Origin: Trileptium ribeirensis
Taxonomy: Eukaryota; Nematoda; Enoplea; Enoplida; Thoracostomopsidae
Reading direction: 5' to 3'
DNA length: 64,000 nt
NCBI GenBank assembly: GCA_030248225.1
Contig: JASANE010017636.1
Coordinates: 1-64,000, forward strand
Made by a program: the position numbers and the translations under genes. Below, piece after piece: positions 1 to 12,639 of the stretch. Below the pieces are notes generated by a model that was given only the letters and a program-made list of their open reading frames with translations, had not been told where the DNA came from and made no database searches. The stretch's first letter is position 1; each line of letters starts with the position of its first letter.

Positions 1-727
1 AATGAGTTACTTAGAAGAATATAAAACTGCTATAATAGTTAACGGGTAACTGTGAAGTTACTACGTTGAACAAATTGTAATAAAGGAGTATTTTTGAACT
101 TATCCACCTTGAAGCCATTTAATTTGAACCATTTAGTCGCATTATGTATAATGGTGCAACAATCAGATTTAAAACGCTATAACTAAAGTTAAATTTTCCT
201 ACTTTATGATGTGAAATATTAATTTTTCCTATCTGAAATTAAAAAAATTAAAAAGAATTACATGGACGACCTGACGACCATAACAGGCGCGGAAATTTCA
301 TTTAAATTATATACTATTATAGTATATAATACTATTATAGTTATTATTGGCGAACTGGCTGCAGAACTTCCTTTTGCCGGATGCCTTATAACCGTTTTAG
401 TATTGAAAATTATGCTTTATATTTTTAGACAAACGAAAGAAAAGGTCGGCTGAACGAAATATTAATTGTAACGCCTCATTCTGATTTGTTTGCCAAGACG
501 GCTGAAGTTTGCCTTGATCGGCTGAATTATGACGATTATAAAAAATCATGTAACATCAATAGTTGAATTATCTTAAATATTCCAGCTCTTTTAGTCGATG
601 TGGTTGTTCAAAAATCCCAGTGTTAATGATGTATTCCAGTGTAGTTTTTTCGGCTAATCATGAGCATACGTTCACCCCGCTAATGCCGTTATAGTATAGC
701 GTGTATCCGCTATAGCTATCGCCCCCA

Positions 728-825
728 TTTTAAATCGACAGAACTATATATATATATAATATATATATTTATATATATAACTATATATATAAATATAACT
801 ATATATATTTTAAATCGACAGAACT
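728..825. repeat. AT microsatellite bracketed by an 18-bp direct repeat
   Basis: The 18-bp word TTTTAAATCGACAGAACT occurs at 728-745 and again at 808-825. About 62 bp of almost pure TA dinucleotide lies between them. The arrangement is best explained by slippage or a small duplication that captured a microsatellite. Confidence 0.8.
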
Positions 826-1239
826 TGCCAACGCACTATATATAGTTACGCTTTTTATACAAAAAAATTCCTTACGTTATTTTGAAAATTGCAATATTTT
901 TGAGCGCGAATTTTAAATTCAAATAATTTTATCGAATATATATTTTTATTGAATATTTTTATTCTCACGAAACTTTTACAATACATATAAAATTTCTTCG
1001 CAGTTACAGAAGCAGTAAAGTGCTGTACACAACATTATGTAAAAGAAACGAGGGGCTGTGTAAAAATCATAACTACTATGATGTGTGTAGTATATGGATG
1101 TTAATATGCTGTTTAGCTGCTTATAAAAATCTTGAAATGAACTTAATATATTGTGGGCTTATATATTAAGTTCAGATACTAAAATTGAGCCATGTTATAG
1201 ACTGCATTGGCAATTTGTATACATAAACCATAGGTGTCG

Positions 1240-1450
1240 AAGTTTTGACGGCGGTGAGGTAGATGCGGGGTAGGGGAAGACTTGTCCCCTTCCACGACAT
1301 TTTTGCCAATTTTACCCCTATTTTTGCTGATTGTATCCTAATCTTGTTTAAAAAATTTTGGCGGGGAATATGTTCATGGTGAAGTAAATATGGCTTTAGG
1401 AGTGGGTTGAGGTGCCAGTCTCAGGGTGAGACCCTACACCCTGCTTATCC
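1240..1450. repeat. diverged dispersed repeat, copy 1
   Basis: It resembles the block at about 7480-7650: both carry a T-rich stretch reading TTGCCAATTTTACCC or TTTGCTAATTTTACCC, then a motif like AGTAAATATGGCTT or AGTGAACATGGCTT, then G-rich and C-rich arms. The G-rich/C-rich ends recall a MITE, but I can define neither termini nor a target duplication. Confidence 0.3.
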
Positions 1451-3059
1451 AACACCTATAACATAAACTTCCCATATTTTGAAATGTGTTTAAACATAGG
1501 GTTACAGAATCAGCCCTCTCATACCATCGCGTGTAAATGGTTAGCTGTCGGCATAACGGTATTACATCATGTATCATAAATAGTTAGTCAAAGGTTGCAA
1601 GATATAGAGCCTGGTGTTTTTGATCTAACTTGCACTGCTGCTACTCTAGACACTGTACATGTACACCGTTACAAATGTTTATAGCCTTGCGTGGGGTGCC
1701 GTAGGGCTAAATATCTCACACCCAAAAAACTGCAGCCACCTTAGGTCGTAACTGAGCTACTGTACCACGGTATCCAGTAATATCACGACGCCAAACGGTT
1801 TGACTGGCGAGGATTATTCGGAATACTGTTTTGTACTTTCCTCGCTGTAACAAGAACATTGCAATTTTTGCCCATTATCGTGGTATATATCTTCAGCCGA
1901 TACGTATGGCGTGGATACAGTTAATGGTGTATAAGAAACAAAGCTATTGTTTCTTTATAGGTATATCTCACCGCCTTTAAGTATATAAAAGGTTTAGTCA
2001 GCCTTTAGAATTTCGAGTAAAAATTTCGCTTTACACTAACCATGCTATTTGTGTACTAAGCAAACCTTTCATTCTTGAAATATACCAACAATATGACTGA
2101 AGGATTATTCCGTTGAGCACCTATGTGTTAATTGCTGAGTGCATACGATTTAGTCCAAGTGAAACGGTAGGCATGACGTCATGTATGAAGGATAATGCGC
2201 CACGCTCTTACAATGGGTTTAAGTTAAAGTTTGTTTAACATGTTTGTGTATGTGTAAGTGCATTTTGGGTATTATAGTATCATGTTTCTATTCGCTTAGC
2301 AATAAACGCTGAGTTTGACTGCCTAATAACTTGTGAGCTGCTACGTTTCTCTGTACTGACCTCCTATGACTATTGTTCCCGTACATTCTGCACTGTTTAT
2401 TTAAAAACATGGCGCCCCTTATTTGGACGGGAAATGAATGCACCCGCAAGCTGATCTATGCCATTTTAAATCACACGCAGAGCATCTACTACGTGACATT
2501 ATAAATATAGAGAATACTGTACAAGTATTGTTTTAAGATTTCCTAAAGGAGTACACACTCATAGGGTCCCGGAGGAGTCCTGATTTCTCCAGACAAGCAG
2601 CCCTATCTCCATTAAACTCTGCACCCCAGCTTACCTACTGATGGGCTCTCCCTTTGGACCTCCAACCTTTAGCATGTACCTAAAGGTCTAATGTAACTTC
2701 TAGCGGCGGAAGTAAAATGCAGCGATGCCATTCTCGATATACTAAGCTTCAGTTTGAGCTTGGTGCGTTACAAGGTTTACACCAAGCCTAAGACTCTATG
2801 TAATGCCGCCCACATTAAGCTGTTCTTTTTCTAACCATATAACTACCGGTCCCTAAAAATGATTGCTATCTGACCAGCTATCCGGTCACGACTGTCCATC
2901 GACTTGAGCTAAGTGTGTGAAGATCAAAGGAATTTAAGACTGTTTTTGTCGATAAATTTCCAGTCTCAGCTGCAAGATTTTTTAGTCCTGTGAATTAAAA
3001 TCAAGATGCAGTAGAACGGTAATACCAACGCTAGCTATTTATTATAGCAAATAGCTGAA

Positions 3060-4950
3060 CGCACATACAGGCATATATTTGATAGGAGAAAATTATTTAA
3101 AGAACTGGAAAATACTAAAGCTTCATAAACAGCGAAATTTCACCTAAAATTATGGGATTGAGAGTTGATTGTTGACAATGAGAATGTTGTGTTGCTAATT
3201 GACATGCAAGAAGTTACTGAGTGGACGGAAAAACATCTATTACTTATGCAAACACCATGTATATATGTGTATGTATTTATTTTTGATGGGTCTTTAATAT
3301 TTTGACGATGTTATGTGTCCGGGAACAAAAGTTTGATTGGCCATTAATCATTTTGCCTAATAAGTAACTGGTTACCTTATGAAGAACCCTGTCATTCCTA
3401 CTATTTATAACGAGAAGAGTGCAGTTGCATTTGTTCCTTTACGTCCTGCATTATTAATTTACATTTCGACTATCGAAAAGATCCTTTATTGGTCGTTGCC
3501 GTGTATCGTGCCCCGAACTATCGGTGAAAGTCACGTTTACTAACCGCTGAGGCATCTCTGAGCTAGTCGAATGTTGGATTGTGCTCGGATTCTTAAGGCT
3601 CCTGGTAAAAATAGCAAACAACGGCGGTGCTATCGCGCAGTATATATGTGGAATTAAGTTAACACAATACTTTGAAACATAATTAGTTGTTGTAAGACCA
3701 GCTGCAATACAAGAGACTAATAATATACATCTCGCAGGTCTGTGCTGATTTGTAGAAAATAATATTAGTATATATAATTAAGACAGTTACGCATGTCGAT
3801 CCAATTGTATTTGAAATATTCGAGGATGAAGACACGATTAAAAAAAGTCTTTCCATGTATTATTAAGTTGATTATGAAGCAATCGATCTAAATATTTTGT
3901 CCAATATAGTCCATTGCAGGGTAGCATGTTAAACTACTTGTTCCTATTTACACAAAAAAACAACAACTTTTCATCTTTATAGAAGCATATTACACTGAGG
4001 CATATTGTTTAGTTTCTCGAACTTGTGATGTCGGAGATTTTAACCGAAAAATTAATGCCATCGAAGTTGAGTTTTCCAACATTTTCTTCAAACTTTAACT
4101 TATCGTTAATAGGTATGGGATACAGACATGAATGATAGCCCGTGAAAGCATCCGCTGTTATTGTTTTGAATAATGAACAATTAGCTTGTTTTTGAAAGAG
4201 GCTGGTATAAAACTCTTCGAAGTCTAACGGACCGATTTATGTGAAGATAGAGATGATTCACATTTGTAACAATCCATTCTAAACATAGCTGAAGGATTGT
4301 ACGGTTGTTCTTTAAAATTTCGTTAATGGATATCCTTGTTTGATTGCTCGCACTTCTAAAATTGGGGATTCGCTGTAGTTTCCCTGAGTTTGGGCTGTCT
4401 GTCTATAAGTTGAAAAATATCTGATCCTGATTGGTTGAAATTCGAAATATAGCTAATATTGTACAATATTCGGAGGCGATTGGTTGAAATGTTGTCTGCT
4501 TCCAGAGTCTGATTATACTGTGCACTCACGAGCCATCAGCTATTGTTGTGGGTTTGGAATGCAAGTTTATGAACAAGTTACTCGCTTCGAAGGGTAAACA
4601 TGCACATACGAATAGGTAAACATATAGGCAATACATGTATAACATTAATAAAAGAAGATTTGTCAAGGAACAGGAAAATACTGAAATTTATAAATCATGA
4701 AGTTTCACCTAAAACTATGGGATTGACAGTTGATTGTTGAGAATCAGAATATTGCATTGCCAATTGGCATTCAAGATTTTGAACAAGTTAGCGAGTTTAC
4801 GGGTAGACATGCATTACCTATGGAACACCGTGTAGACAGTTGTGCCGTTGTAGTTTGCCTGACTGTGGGCTGTCTATCTAAAAGGTACATCTATTTACTT
4901 GGAACGGGTTAAAGTATAACTGTAATATTGTATATGCGTATAATTAAGCT
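3060..4950. repeat. diverged direct repeats, spacing about 1.55 kb
   Basis: A block at about 3100-3235 recurs at about 4665-4790. Shared words include GGAAAATACT, TTTCACCTAAAA, TATGGGATTGA and AGTTGATTGTTGA. Within 4.3-4.95 kb there are further partial repeats: TTGAACAAGTTA or TGAACAAGTTA followed by a lysine-codon-rich stretch and ACATGCA, and GGGCTGTCT near 4392 and 4867. This is non-coding repetitive DNA, probably remnants of one family. Confidence 0.55.
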
Positions 4951-5679
4951 AGCTGTTGGCAGTCAAAAGTTATTAATCGACTTTAACTTAAACTTATGAA
5001 ACAAAACGCGGAGCACTGTCATTTATAACGATCGCTGAATCATACGGTCTTGTCTGACTACTAGGGATAATCTACATAGTGAACGCTGACTGTTTAACAA
5101 ATCAGCACAGTCACGGCAGACGGCAGCATATGTCCGTTAAGTTAGCTGCGCTGTTGCGTGGACATGCTTACAGTAGCTGCTCACTATTGGGACACAGCTA
5201 CGTCACGGTGCACACAACTTATCTTAAACGACTCATTAACTGGATCAATATTCCACAATATTATTGAGTTTTAAATTTCAAACTGAAACACAAAACAGTT
5301 TTACTGTTGAAGTAAAAGTAAATAGAATTTAAGACAGATTTGATAATCAACAATTGTAAATTTTATATCCTGTTTACTATCCAATGACTGGTTGCAAGAG
5401 TCTTGATCAACTTTTTACGTAGCAGATCGCAACGACACATTGCTAATACCAGTAGATGTAAGTTATAGGTAGTAGCACGTCACTTGTTTTCATGCCTTAA
5501 TTGTGTGTTGCGGTTTTTCGGTTGGTCGGGTTTGAAAATCTGCAGCACTACGAACCAGCCATAACGTTTTGATTCATTGCTACACATTGCAATTCCTCAT
5601 TGCCGGGATTTTGAAATCTGGTGGAAAAATGGTGTTTCTGATCTGCGGAGATTGTATGCGTAGAGACAAAACTTCACCG

Positions 5680-6060
5680 TTAAGCGAAGCGTACCTCTGC
5701 AAAGGTACAGAAAGAATATTTTACAGCGATTGGAAAGCATACGTGTTTGACAACATAATTTGAAGCACATGTTTTTCTGATATGGATCACTGCCATTAAT
5801 GCATCTACTTTCTCAAAATTAAACAGGACTATTGACAAATAACTTATGCCCATGTTGCAAATGCAAACAGATGAGGTATTTGTTGTAGAGATTGCTATCG
5901 ATACCGTTGTGTAAATGGCGCAGAAATATTTATCTCCTACAATGTAAGCTGAGACATTATCGTTTATAATAATATTCGATTGATTGATGTCGCCATGTAT
6001 CAACTGTTGTATTGCCGCTACAAATGCTTAATTGTCTGGATGATATCAGCAACATTATAG
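5680..6060 (-). pseudogene. hydroxylysine-kinase-like (APH/choline-kinase fold) remnant
   Basis: A 107-codon frame on the minus strand opens with IHGDINQSNIIIND. This fits the catalytic loop HGDxxxxN of the aminoglycoside phosphotransferase/choline kinase fold, and most resembles the HYKK/AGPHD1 branch, where the His-Gly-Asp-x-Asn block is followed by I-I/L-V. About ten residues later comes YIVGD, where the family has the metal-binding IxDFGD, so the DFG-like Asp appears lost. A hydrophobic stretch with VSIAI and a later ALMAV segment sit where the family has its next two helices. The frame upstream of the HGD motif carries a stop and a likely frameshift, and the frame ends early at 5680. Seen: the motif and the breaks. 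Inferred: family and pseudogene status. A chance match is possible because only the C-terminal lobe is visible. Confidence 0.4.
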
Positions 6061-6144
6061 TATTTAGGTGCTATGACTCTATTTTAATGCCCAAGCGCTG
6101 TATTTTTGTCCACAGACGCTAAATATCATAAAACCAGTTAGGCT

Positions 6145-6320
6145 TTGGGTACCAAAAATCTAGCACAAGTGTACTCAAAAATTTGGTACTAGTCACCATA
6201 CCTTGGTACTTGGATACCAAAGACTTGTTATCAAGTACAAAACGTTTGATGCCGAGGTACCAAATATGTGTTCCAGAGTACCAATAACTTCGTTGTGGTG
6301 CCAAAAATGATGCACATGAG
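6145..6320. repeat. degenerate array of GGTACCAAA-type words
   Basis: Words such as GGGTACCAAAAAT, TTTGGTACTAG, CTTGGTACTTGGATACCAAAG, GAGGTACCAAAT, GAGTACCAAT and GTGGTGCCAAAAATGATG recur every 15-35 bases on both strands. Each word is close to a palindrome around GGTACC, so the block could fold extensively. A further GATACCAAAT lies near 6410 and TTGGTACTTGG near 6490. It has no coding potential. Confidence 0.6.
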
Positions 6321-7479
6321 TACTAAGTATTTCGTTTTAACTCAAATAATATTTTCGTTAATATTTGGGAAATCTGTTCATATTCATAAATAATTGAGAT
6401 ATTTTTGATACCAAATATTTACGACTGTAGTCTTTTATAGATTTTCTGAGAAATTGACTTCTATATATGTGGCGCTGTAGCACCGAAAATTTGGTACTTG
6501 GATTTGCTGGGAACCTTATATAAAATTACGCACTGAACAGAAATTGGCGGCTCCGAGCGCGTCGATTCTTTCGCCGTTTCTTGTTAGTACAACGTTTACC
6601 GTGTTTTCGTTTCCTAACATTGTAATGTTCTGTTGCCTTGGTGAACAAATTCCCTCATATGAAGCTGGGGAATCTATTGAGTCCTGAAGTTCAAACACGA
6701 GGGGCCGAATCCCTCAACTTCACTTCACATCAGAGAATTTGTTTACTAATTTCACAATTCCAAGAATTCGGTTGCCAGCAATTATATTAAAATCCAAGAG
6801 GCTAGGAAGATTTTAGAATCACGTTTCGTTTTGTACCTAGAATTAAGGTTTCAAACTATTATTTAAACGGTTGCGCGTGAGCTTAGGGCCTCATCCTTGC
6901 TACAAGCGATGAACAAGGTTTAAAGCACATGGAAATGTGTAACTTCCATCGGTGCTTTCGTATGTGAATCATGTGTTGTTTAACATAGTGTCTTATTATT
7001 TATTAGTCGTGTGTATAATGTAAGCCGCGCATGTGGTATAATAAACTGTCAGCGAAGCACAGTTGTGAATCGCAACAGCAGAACCTACAAAGACACAATT
7101 GGGAAGTTTGGATTTTTGACCTGGTTAGACTGTGCATGCTCATTACTGCTAAATTTACATTTCGGATTAGGCCTCATACGGGCTGCAATATTTAGAGATG
7201 TTAGTTAAATGGGTGTTGCCCGTTCTCGATATATATACTAATCCTAAGCTTCTGCCATTTAGGAAGAACCTTATATCTGATATGCATAACATTCCTAACA
7301 CCACTAAGCTTATTTTAACGATATAAGTCTGACCATCCCAAAAAGCTACTTGGACCCGTTCTGGTTATCGAATTATGCATGCTGTAGTTAAAGAAAGGTT
7401 TATCGCCAGTTTTGGTTTCAAGACAATTGAAGTTGAAGATACCATAAACGCTATATGAATTGACCTGCACATGCTCAGT

Positions 7480-7650
7480 AATATATCCTACTGCCCTCCC
7501 CCAAGAAATAATTTGCTAATTTTACCCAGGTATTTACTAAATTTCAACAATTTATGTTGAATTTTCCGAGTACCCTCGGCGCAGTGAACATGGCTTGAGA
7601 GGGGGAAATTTTTAGGTGTAATCCACTACCCCTATTGGCATTCCAAAATG
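7480..7650. repeat. diverged dispersed repeat, copy 2
   Basis: This is the partner of the block at about 1240-1450, sharing the TTTACCC, AGTGAACATGGCTT and flanking C-rich/G-rich runs. Ends are undefined. Confidence 0.3.
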
Positions 7651-8427
7651 TGTTTTATCTTATGTCGCCTCCAGACGCGTTATATCTTAGCTTGTCAACA
7701 TGTCATTTTAGTATAACGTTTTCAGGGCACGGTTTTGACACCAATCGCGTTGTAACTGTTGTCTCTTAAGGTAAATTTTAATATATGCCTCATTTATGCT
7801 TCAGCTATGGATTTCGCCAGCACAGATAGTCTCCTTTAATTACGGAGCTAGTCTTTGTAATTTTAAATTTGCCTATATTTGTTTCGATGTAGTTATATAT
7901 TATGGTTTTTAACGGGATGAGTGGACTCGGGATTTTTCCTTATGTCGGCTATCGGAATTAAAAAGAGGACGGGATTCGTCACCGGAAGATTGTCCAGTTC
8001 GACGTGTGTCCAGTAGAATGCCGGTGGGACGCTTAGTATGGCGTGCGTCCTTTTCGTGAGCAATTGTAGTGTCCTATATTTCGCGTTGCAGCGTGATCCT
8101 TACTGGGCTCTTTTTCTCGAGTTCCAGATAATTGGGCAACAGACACGTACAAAGAATTTGTTATAACGTGATAAAATGTTAAGGCACTACCATCACCGTA
8201 GATCACTTGCGGCACTATTTTTAATCACTGTATTAAAATCGAAATACCGTTTTCCTAGCTCGTGATGAAATAAGCCGCGACACCATTATTTGGTACCGTA
8301 TCCTTTAGCAAACGCTGATTTCACAATGATTTCGATAGCAATTAGTTGCTCGCTGGTATTAAAAACACAACACTCTTCTTAGTATTGGTTAGCTTTCAGT
8401 TCACGCTTATGCTCCACCGACCATACT

Positions 8428-8531
8428 TGCACAGTTCTCCACTAGGCTCTTGCACAGTCTGACACAAGGTTTATATACAGTCTGACGTGTAACTTTCGCA
8501 CAGTCTGACTTTAGCTTGTACACACTTTGGC
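8428..8531. repeat. short tandem array, CACAGTCTGAC unit, about 22 bp
   Basis: CACAGTCTGAC or a close variant occurs near 8430 (CACAGTTCTCC), 8452, 8475 (ATACAGTCTGAC) and 8498, with a decayed fifth unit near 8520. Spacing is 22-24 bp. It lies just upstream of the CR1/Jockey-type LINE and could be part of its 5' region. Confidence 0.65.
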
Positions 8532-8714
8532 CACTGATTTCAGTATTCTTGACGATCCCGATCTACTGCTTTAACCATTAAGTCAAAGCTACCAAATACT
8601 TGGCCTAGTCCTTAAGCCTAAGTTATCACAGCTATTGTTTAAGGGTTATACTTGAGCGATAGTCATTAAGATTTAGGCAATCTATTGCTTTACAAGCGTT
8701 TATATTTTTAACAC

Positions 8715-8975
8715 AACACACCACCGAAAGGCTGGTGCACTATGCGATTACGTAATTACCTTAACCTAGGCCTTAGAATTACGCTAGTAATGCCAGTTAT
8801 TTTAAACAGGTCGATGCCGAAAGGCTGCCAGACCAAGCTATTAAAAGTGTATAGTACCGGTCTACTACTATTCAGTTAAAGTTCGCTCAATGTATGCTCC
8901 CGAACGGCTGAGTATACTGGTATTTGGGTATGAGAGGATGTCGCCGACACCGAACGGCTGCCAGGCTACGCACTA
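8715..8975. repeat. recurrent CCGAAAGGCTG motif
   Basis: The word CCGAAAGGCTG or CCGAACGGCTG occurs near 8725, 8818, 8901 and 8953. Each is followed by GGTGCAC, CCAGACC, AGTATACTGG or CCAGGCTACGC. The first sits in a small hairpin (CACC...GGTG). Related GGAAGGCT words occur near 13977 and 14270. The constant core with variable flanks looks like a degenerate structured repeat, possibly LINE 5' UTR. Its function is unknown. Confidence 0.5.
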
Positions 8976-9276
8976 GGACTACTAATTTATTCGAGTCTCA
9001 CCTGGGTTATAACTAGCCCTCGCCCAGGCTATAACTCGCTCGACTCCACGGGGCCGAAATTTTTAAGATATTACTAAACCTGGTACTTTGCTATTAACCT
9101 ATCGCCCCTATTAAGCTTATGGCCACTTCCTACGATTTTTCTTGGGATGATAATATTACTAAGTAAGTTAGTAAGCAAATATTGGTTGCTTATTTGTGTT
9201 GCGGCCCACGGTTACTCAGTTATACTGTGCATTCTGATACTCTTCTCTGTGATAGCCAAGGTGAAATAGCCATTCC

Positions 9277-9780
9277 ATGTTAAAATCATTTCGTAGTGAC
9301 CGTACTTCTACGGGCGGTGGTGTTCTCATATACGTTCGAGACGACATCACGTCATTCAACTCTACACTTGACCGTGCTTCTTATGTATCTTGTGCATGTA
9401 TCTTCGGCAACCTGAAATTGCTTCTAGTCTGTGTATATCGTCCACCAAGTAACTCGGATGCTTTTGACAATACATTGTTCCTTATTTTGAAGAATGTAGA
9501 ACATTTTGACGACAAATTGGTTGTCGGTGATTTTAACTACCCGTTGATAAACTGGACAAATTTTTTCTAGCCTCCATCGCATGATGAGTTTATGAATATT
9601 ATTGTGGATAATTGTATGAGGCAGTACGTAACTCTACCCGCCAGGAATGACAACATACCTGACCTTGTGTTTACTATTAATTCAAGCTTAATTCACAATG
9701 TTTGGGGGACTCTCCTGTTGGACTTTATGATCACAAAACTGTCTGGTTTGAGATTAATGTTGATACTCCTTGTAGCATAA
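9277..9780 (+). pseudogene. LINE 1 apurinic-type endonuclease domain
   Basis: This is a fragment of the exonuclease-endonuclease-phosphatase domain that nicks target DNA for target-primed reverse transcription. Visible blocks are TGGGVLIYVRDDI, VCVYRPPSN, VVGDFNYPLINW (the catalytic GDFN block) and, after a stop at about 9568, the LPARNDNIPDLVFT block typical of the C-terminal half. The final SDH motif is not preserved in frame. The N-terminal catalytic Glu block (xxETWL) is missing upstream. Confidence 0.85.
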
Positions 9781-10235
9781 TTAAAAGTAAAACAAAACGT
9801 TGTTGGAGTAGTCTTAACTGGCCTGGTTTCATCACTCATCTGTCTTCTAACTTATTAAACCTCAATTGCATTACTGTTGAACAATCATGGTCGGATATAA
9901 AGTCTGGTATCAAACCAGGCATAAATAACTATTGTCCAGTTGTTCGATCATCACGTCAACGGCATCGACCCGCGTGGGCAAACTAGGCTGCTTGGGAAGC
10001 GATAAAACAACAGCGACACGCCCACAGAGCATACGAGCGATCGACGTCGGAAGCTGCGTGGACGCATTATCGACAAGTGTGTTGCCTCACAAATCACATT
10101 ATTGAACGCATGAAATTGAAATATACCCATAAATAAGCTAGCAACCTTTCAGTTAAACCTAAAAACTTTTGGTCCTACGCAAGGTCGCAGCTTAAAACAC
10201 GGTCTGGCTGTACACCTCTTCTAATAAATAACGAA

Positions 10236-11127
10236 TTGGTTACTGATACTTGCATTTGCGCTAATGCTGTTAATGACTTCTTCAGTAGTATTTTTTCAAC
10301 TCGAGTTAGTGACACCGGTGCAGTTATGCCTAGTAAGAATGCACCATTGCTAACAAATGTTAATTTTTCTATATTAAATGTCTACGCTGTATTTACCGAG
10401 CTTAAGGTAGATTCGTCGCCTGGGCCTGACGGCATCCCAAACTGCGTACTCAAACGTGCTGCGTCTGTGTTAGCTCGGCCCTTGTGGAAATTATTCAGAC
10501 TCGTGCTTGCCACAGATAGTTTTCCGTCAGATTGGAGGATGGCTCATGTTGTGCCCTTACACAAGAGGGGATCTCGTTTGAACTGCACCAATTACCGTCC
10601 TATTAGTCTGACATCTAGTGTCTTCAAGGTATTAGAAGAGTTGGTTCAAAGTGAGCTATCTTAGTATGCTGCGACAAACAACTTGCTGAATACAACCCAA
10701 TTTGGATTTGTCCCTAAGCGAACAACAACCTTAGAACTCCTGAGATTTAAAAACTTTCAGTCAGTGACGTTGACAAGAACAATCTGGTTGACTGCGCGTA
10801 CTTGGACTTATCAAAGGCATTTGGCGAAGTGCAGCACGCGCGCCTACTTCACAAGCTGGAAGCATATGGGGTTACTTACTTAGATATATAGCGAACTTTT
10901 TAAGTGACGGATATCAGTGTGTGGTAATAGGAGATGAATTATCTGAAGTGTTACCCATCCGAAGCGGCGTGCCGCAAGGTGCTGTGTTAGCTCCAACACT
11001 ATTTACGTACTTCATCGATGACTTCGATTTGCATGTGGACTGTTTTGTTGGTAAATTCGCGGATGATACCCGTATAGCGCGTACTATTCGTAGAGACTTT
11101 TATAACGCTGACATAACTTCGTTTTAA
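10236..11127 (+). pseudogene. LINE 1 reverse transcriptase, fingers and palm
   Basis: The linker and RT domain read in three pieces. 10236-10664 carries DSSPGPDGIPN, a WRMAHVVPLHKRG block and NYRPISLTS. 10683-10883 begins with TQFGFVPKRTTT and then slips frame; the neighbouring frame keeps AYLDLSKAF, the first catalytic Asp motif. 10921-11127 carries RSGVPQGAVLAPTLF and the catalytic box FADD. The motifs are in the family order 1-5, so the RT was intact when inserted. At least two frameshifts and a stop make it non-functional now. Confidence 0.9.
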
Positions 11128-11871
11128 AATGACATCGATGGCGCCCATGCATGGTCTGTAAACAATTTTTTGTCATTCAGTGCAGAAAAGTGTGAAATAA
11201 TTAATTTCGGATTTAATAATCCTAAGCATCAATACGCCTTAAATAATATTCGTCCGAACAATGTGGATAGCGTCAATGATCTGAGTGTTGTTGTTTCAAG
11301 TAACCTTAAATCGTCGTTGTATGTCGCGCATGTTACATGCCGTAGCCTCAAGACTATGCAAACAATTCTACGTATTTTCAAACCTTTGTCTAAATCTGTG
11401 TTTTTACCTTTGTATAAAAGCTTAGTAAGGCCTAAACTAGAGTATAGTTCAGAGGCATGGAGTCCGCACTTGCAGCGAGACATTGCATTAGTAGAACGAT
11501 TCCAACGTTTTGCCACTAAGAGGGTATTGGGGTTGCAGAACACTATTTATGAAAATCGTCTTTAATGGCTGGGCCTACAAAAACTTTCAACAAGACGCGT
11601 GAGGCAGTACTTGATTTTAGTGTATAAACTGTTAAACGGATATTTCAACTTCAACACATCTGATATGTTGCATACAGCTCGTCAAATAGGTACTAGGGGT
11701 CATGCACACAAACTCAGAACGGCGAAGGTACCCAGACTCGATGCGGCACGTCATTTTTCAACCACCGAGCTGCTCAAATTTGGAATAATTTGCCTGCAAA
11801 TGTGGTCACAGCATCGTCTCTGGCTGTTTTCAAACGACGACTCCATGCCTCTGGGTGTTTATCTCATCTGT
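11128..11871 (+). pseudogene. LINE 1 RT thumb and C-terminal region
   Basis: After a stop at 11125, the frame continues with SAEKCEIINFG, then KPLSKSVFLPLYKSLVRP, LEYSSEAWSPHLQRD and the RFATKRVLG block common to CR1-like ORF2 C-termini. A stop at about 11563 is followed by QYLILVYKLLNGYFNF. A further frameshift gives QIWNNLPANVV and a terminal VFKRRLH, ending near 11871. An antisense open frame over the same bases has no domain and is ignored. Confidence 0.8.
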
Positions 11872-12639
11872 AAACTGTCTTCTGCCGGCGCTGTTCTCCA
11901 TTGCAGGCACCGTGATTCAATAAAACTGCCGGTGGTGGTCACCGGCAAATATCTGGTCATCAGCTGCAAGTCAAATGGTCAATGTATCTCGAAACCACAC
12001 TGGCTGATGACGGATGAAGGTACATGAAGGAAGCTAGAATCACGCGCATTATTTGCGCTTTGCCTATTAACACAACCACAAGTAAACCCGTAAGTCCGGA
12101 AACCCGAGTATAAGCGTTTCCTCAATGGAAAGCCGATAAAAGAAGCCGAGTATAAGCTTCTTATCACCAGGATTCACTAGAACTAAGCAATAATATTCAA
12201 TCAGTCCACGCAGTTCTTTGCGTCTTTACTATGCAAACATTAAATAAGCTAAGCCGACATCAAGTCACAAGCTTCGAGATCCTTTAGGACTATCGCAACT
12301 AAATAAAAAAACATAAGCCGGAAATTAGGCACAAAACCCGTGTAACAATACTAGCCTTTGTAACTAGGAAGTAATCGCAAACCATTATAAAATAACAATA
12401 ATAAATCTGTAGCTCTAGCGCCGCCAACTCCAAGAACGTGATGCTAAGACTGAAAACGAAATTATATTGAACTAACTCTACATAGCTAGTGAGTGAAACT
12501 AAAGCGTTTTATGCAAATTAGGTAATGAAAAAAATAAATTTTATAAATTTTACAATTTTAGATTTTTGAAATTTGGGGGAAACATATAATAAAGACTTTA
12601 GTGAAGAACTATAAAAATTGGGATTTTATCCCCAGGAAC

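Larger units (their letters stand above)
1..8390. other. gene-poor AT-rich stretch with short repeats
   Basis: I find no confident intact gene here. Open frames are short and have no recognisable domains, apart from a kinase-like remnant on the minus strand at about 5.7-6.06 kb, listed separately. The stretch holds an AT microsatellite, several diverged direct repeats and a block rich in GGTACCAAA-like words. A segment near 2.73 kb and one near 7.22 kb share a motif resembling TTCTCGATATA followed by CTAAGCTTC, which suggests old dispersed repeats. Distal regulatory DNA cannot be excluded. Confidence 0.5.
9240..11990 (+). mobile_element. LINE 1: decayed CR1/Jockey-type non-LTR retrotransposon
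   Basis: Endonuclease, reverse transcriptase and the C-terminal region follow in the right order on the plus strand, split by stops and frameshifts. The C-terminal motif LEYSSEAWSP and the terminal WNNLP block are typical of CR1/Rex/L2-type ORF2 proteins. No ORF1 is visible and the endonuclease N-terminus is absent, so the copy is 5'-incomplete. No poly(A) tail is seen, as expected for CR1. The 3' boundary is approximate. Confidence 0.85.
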
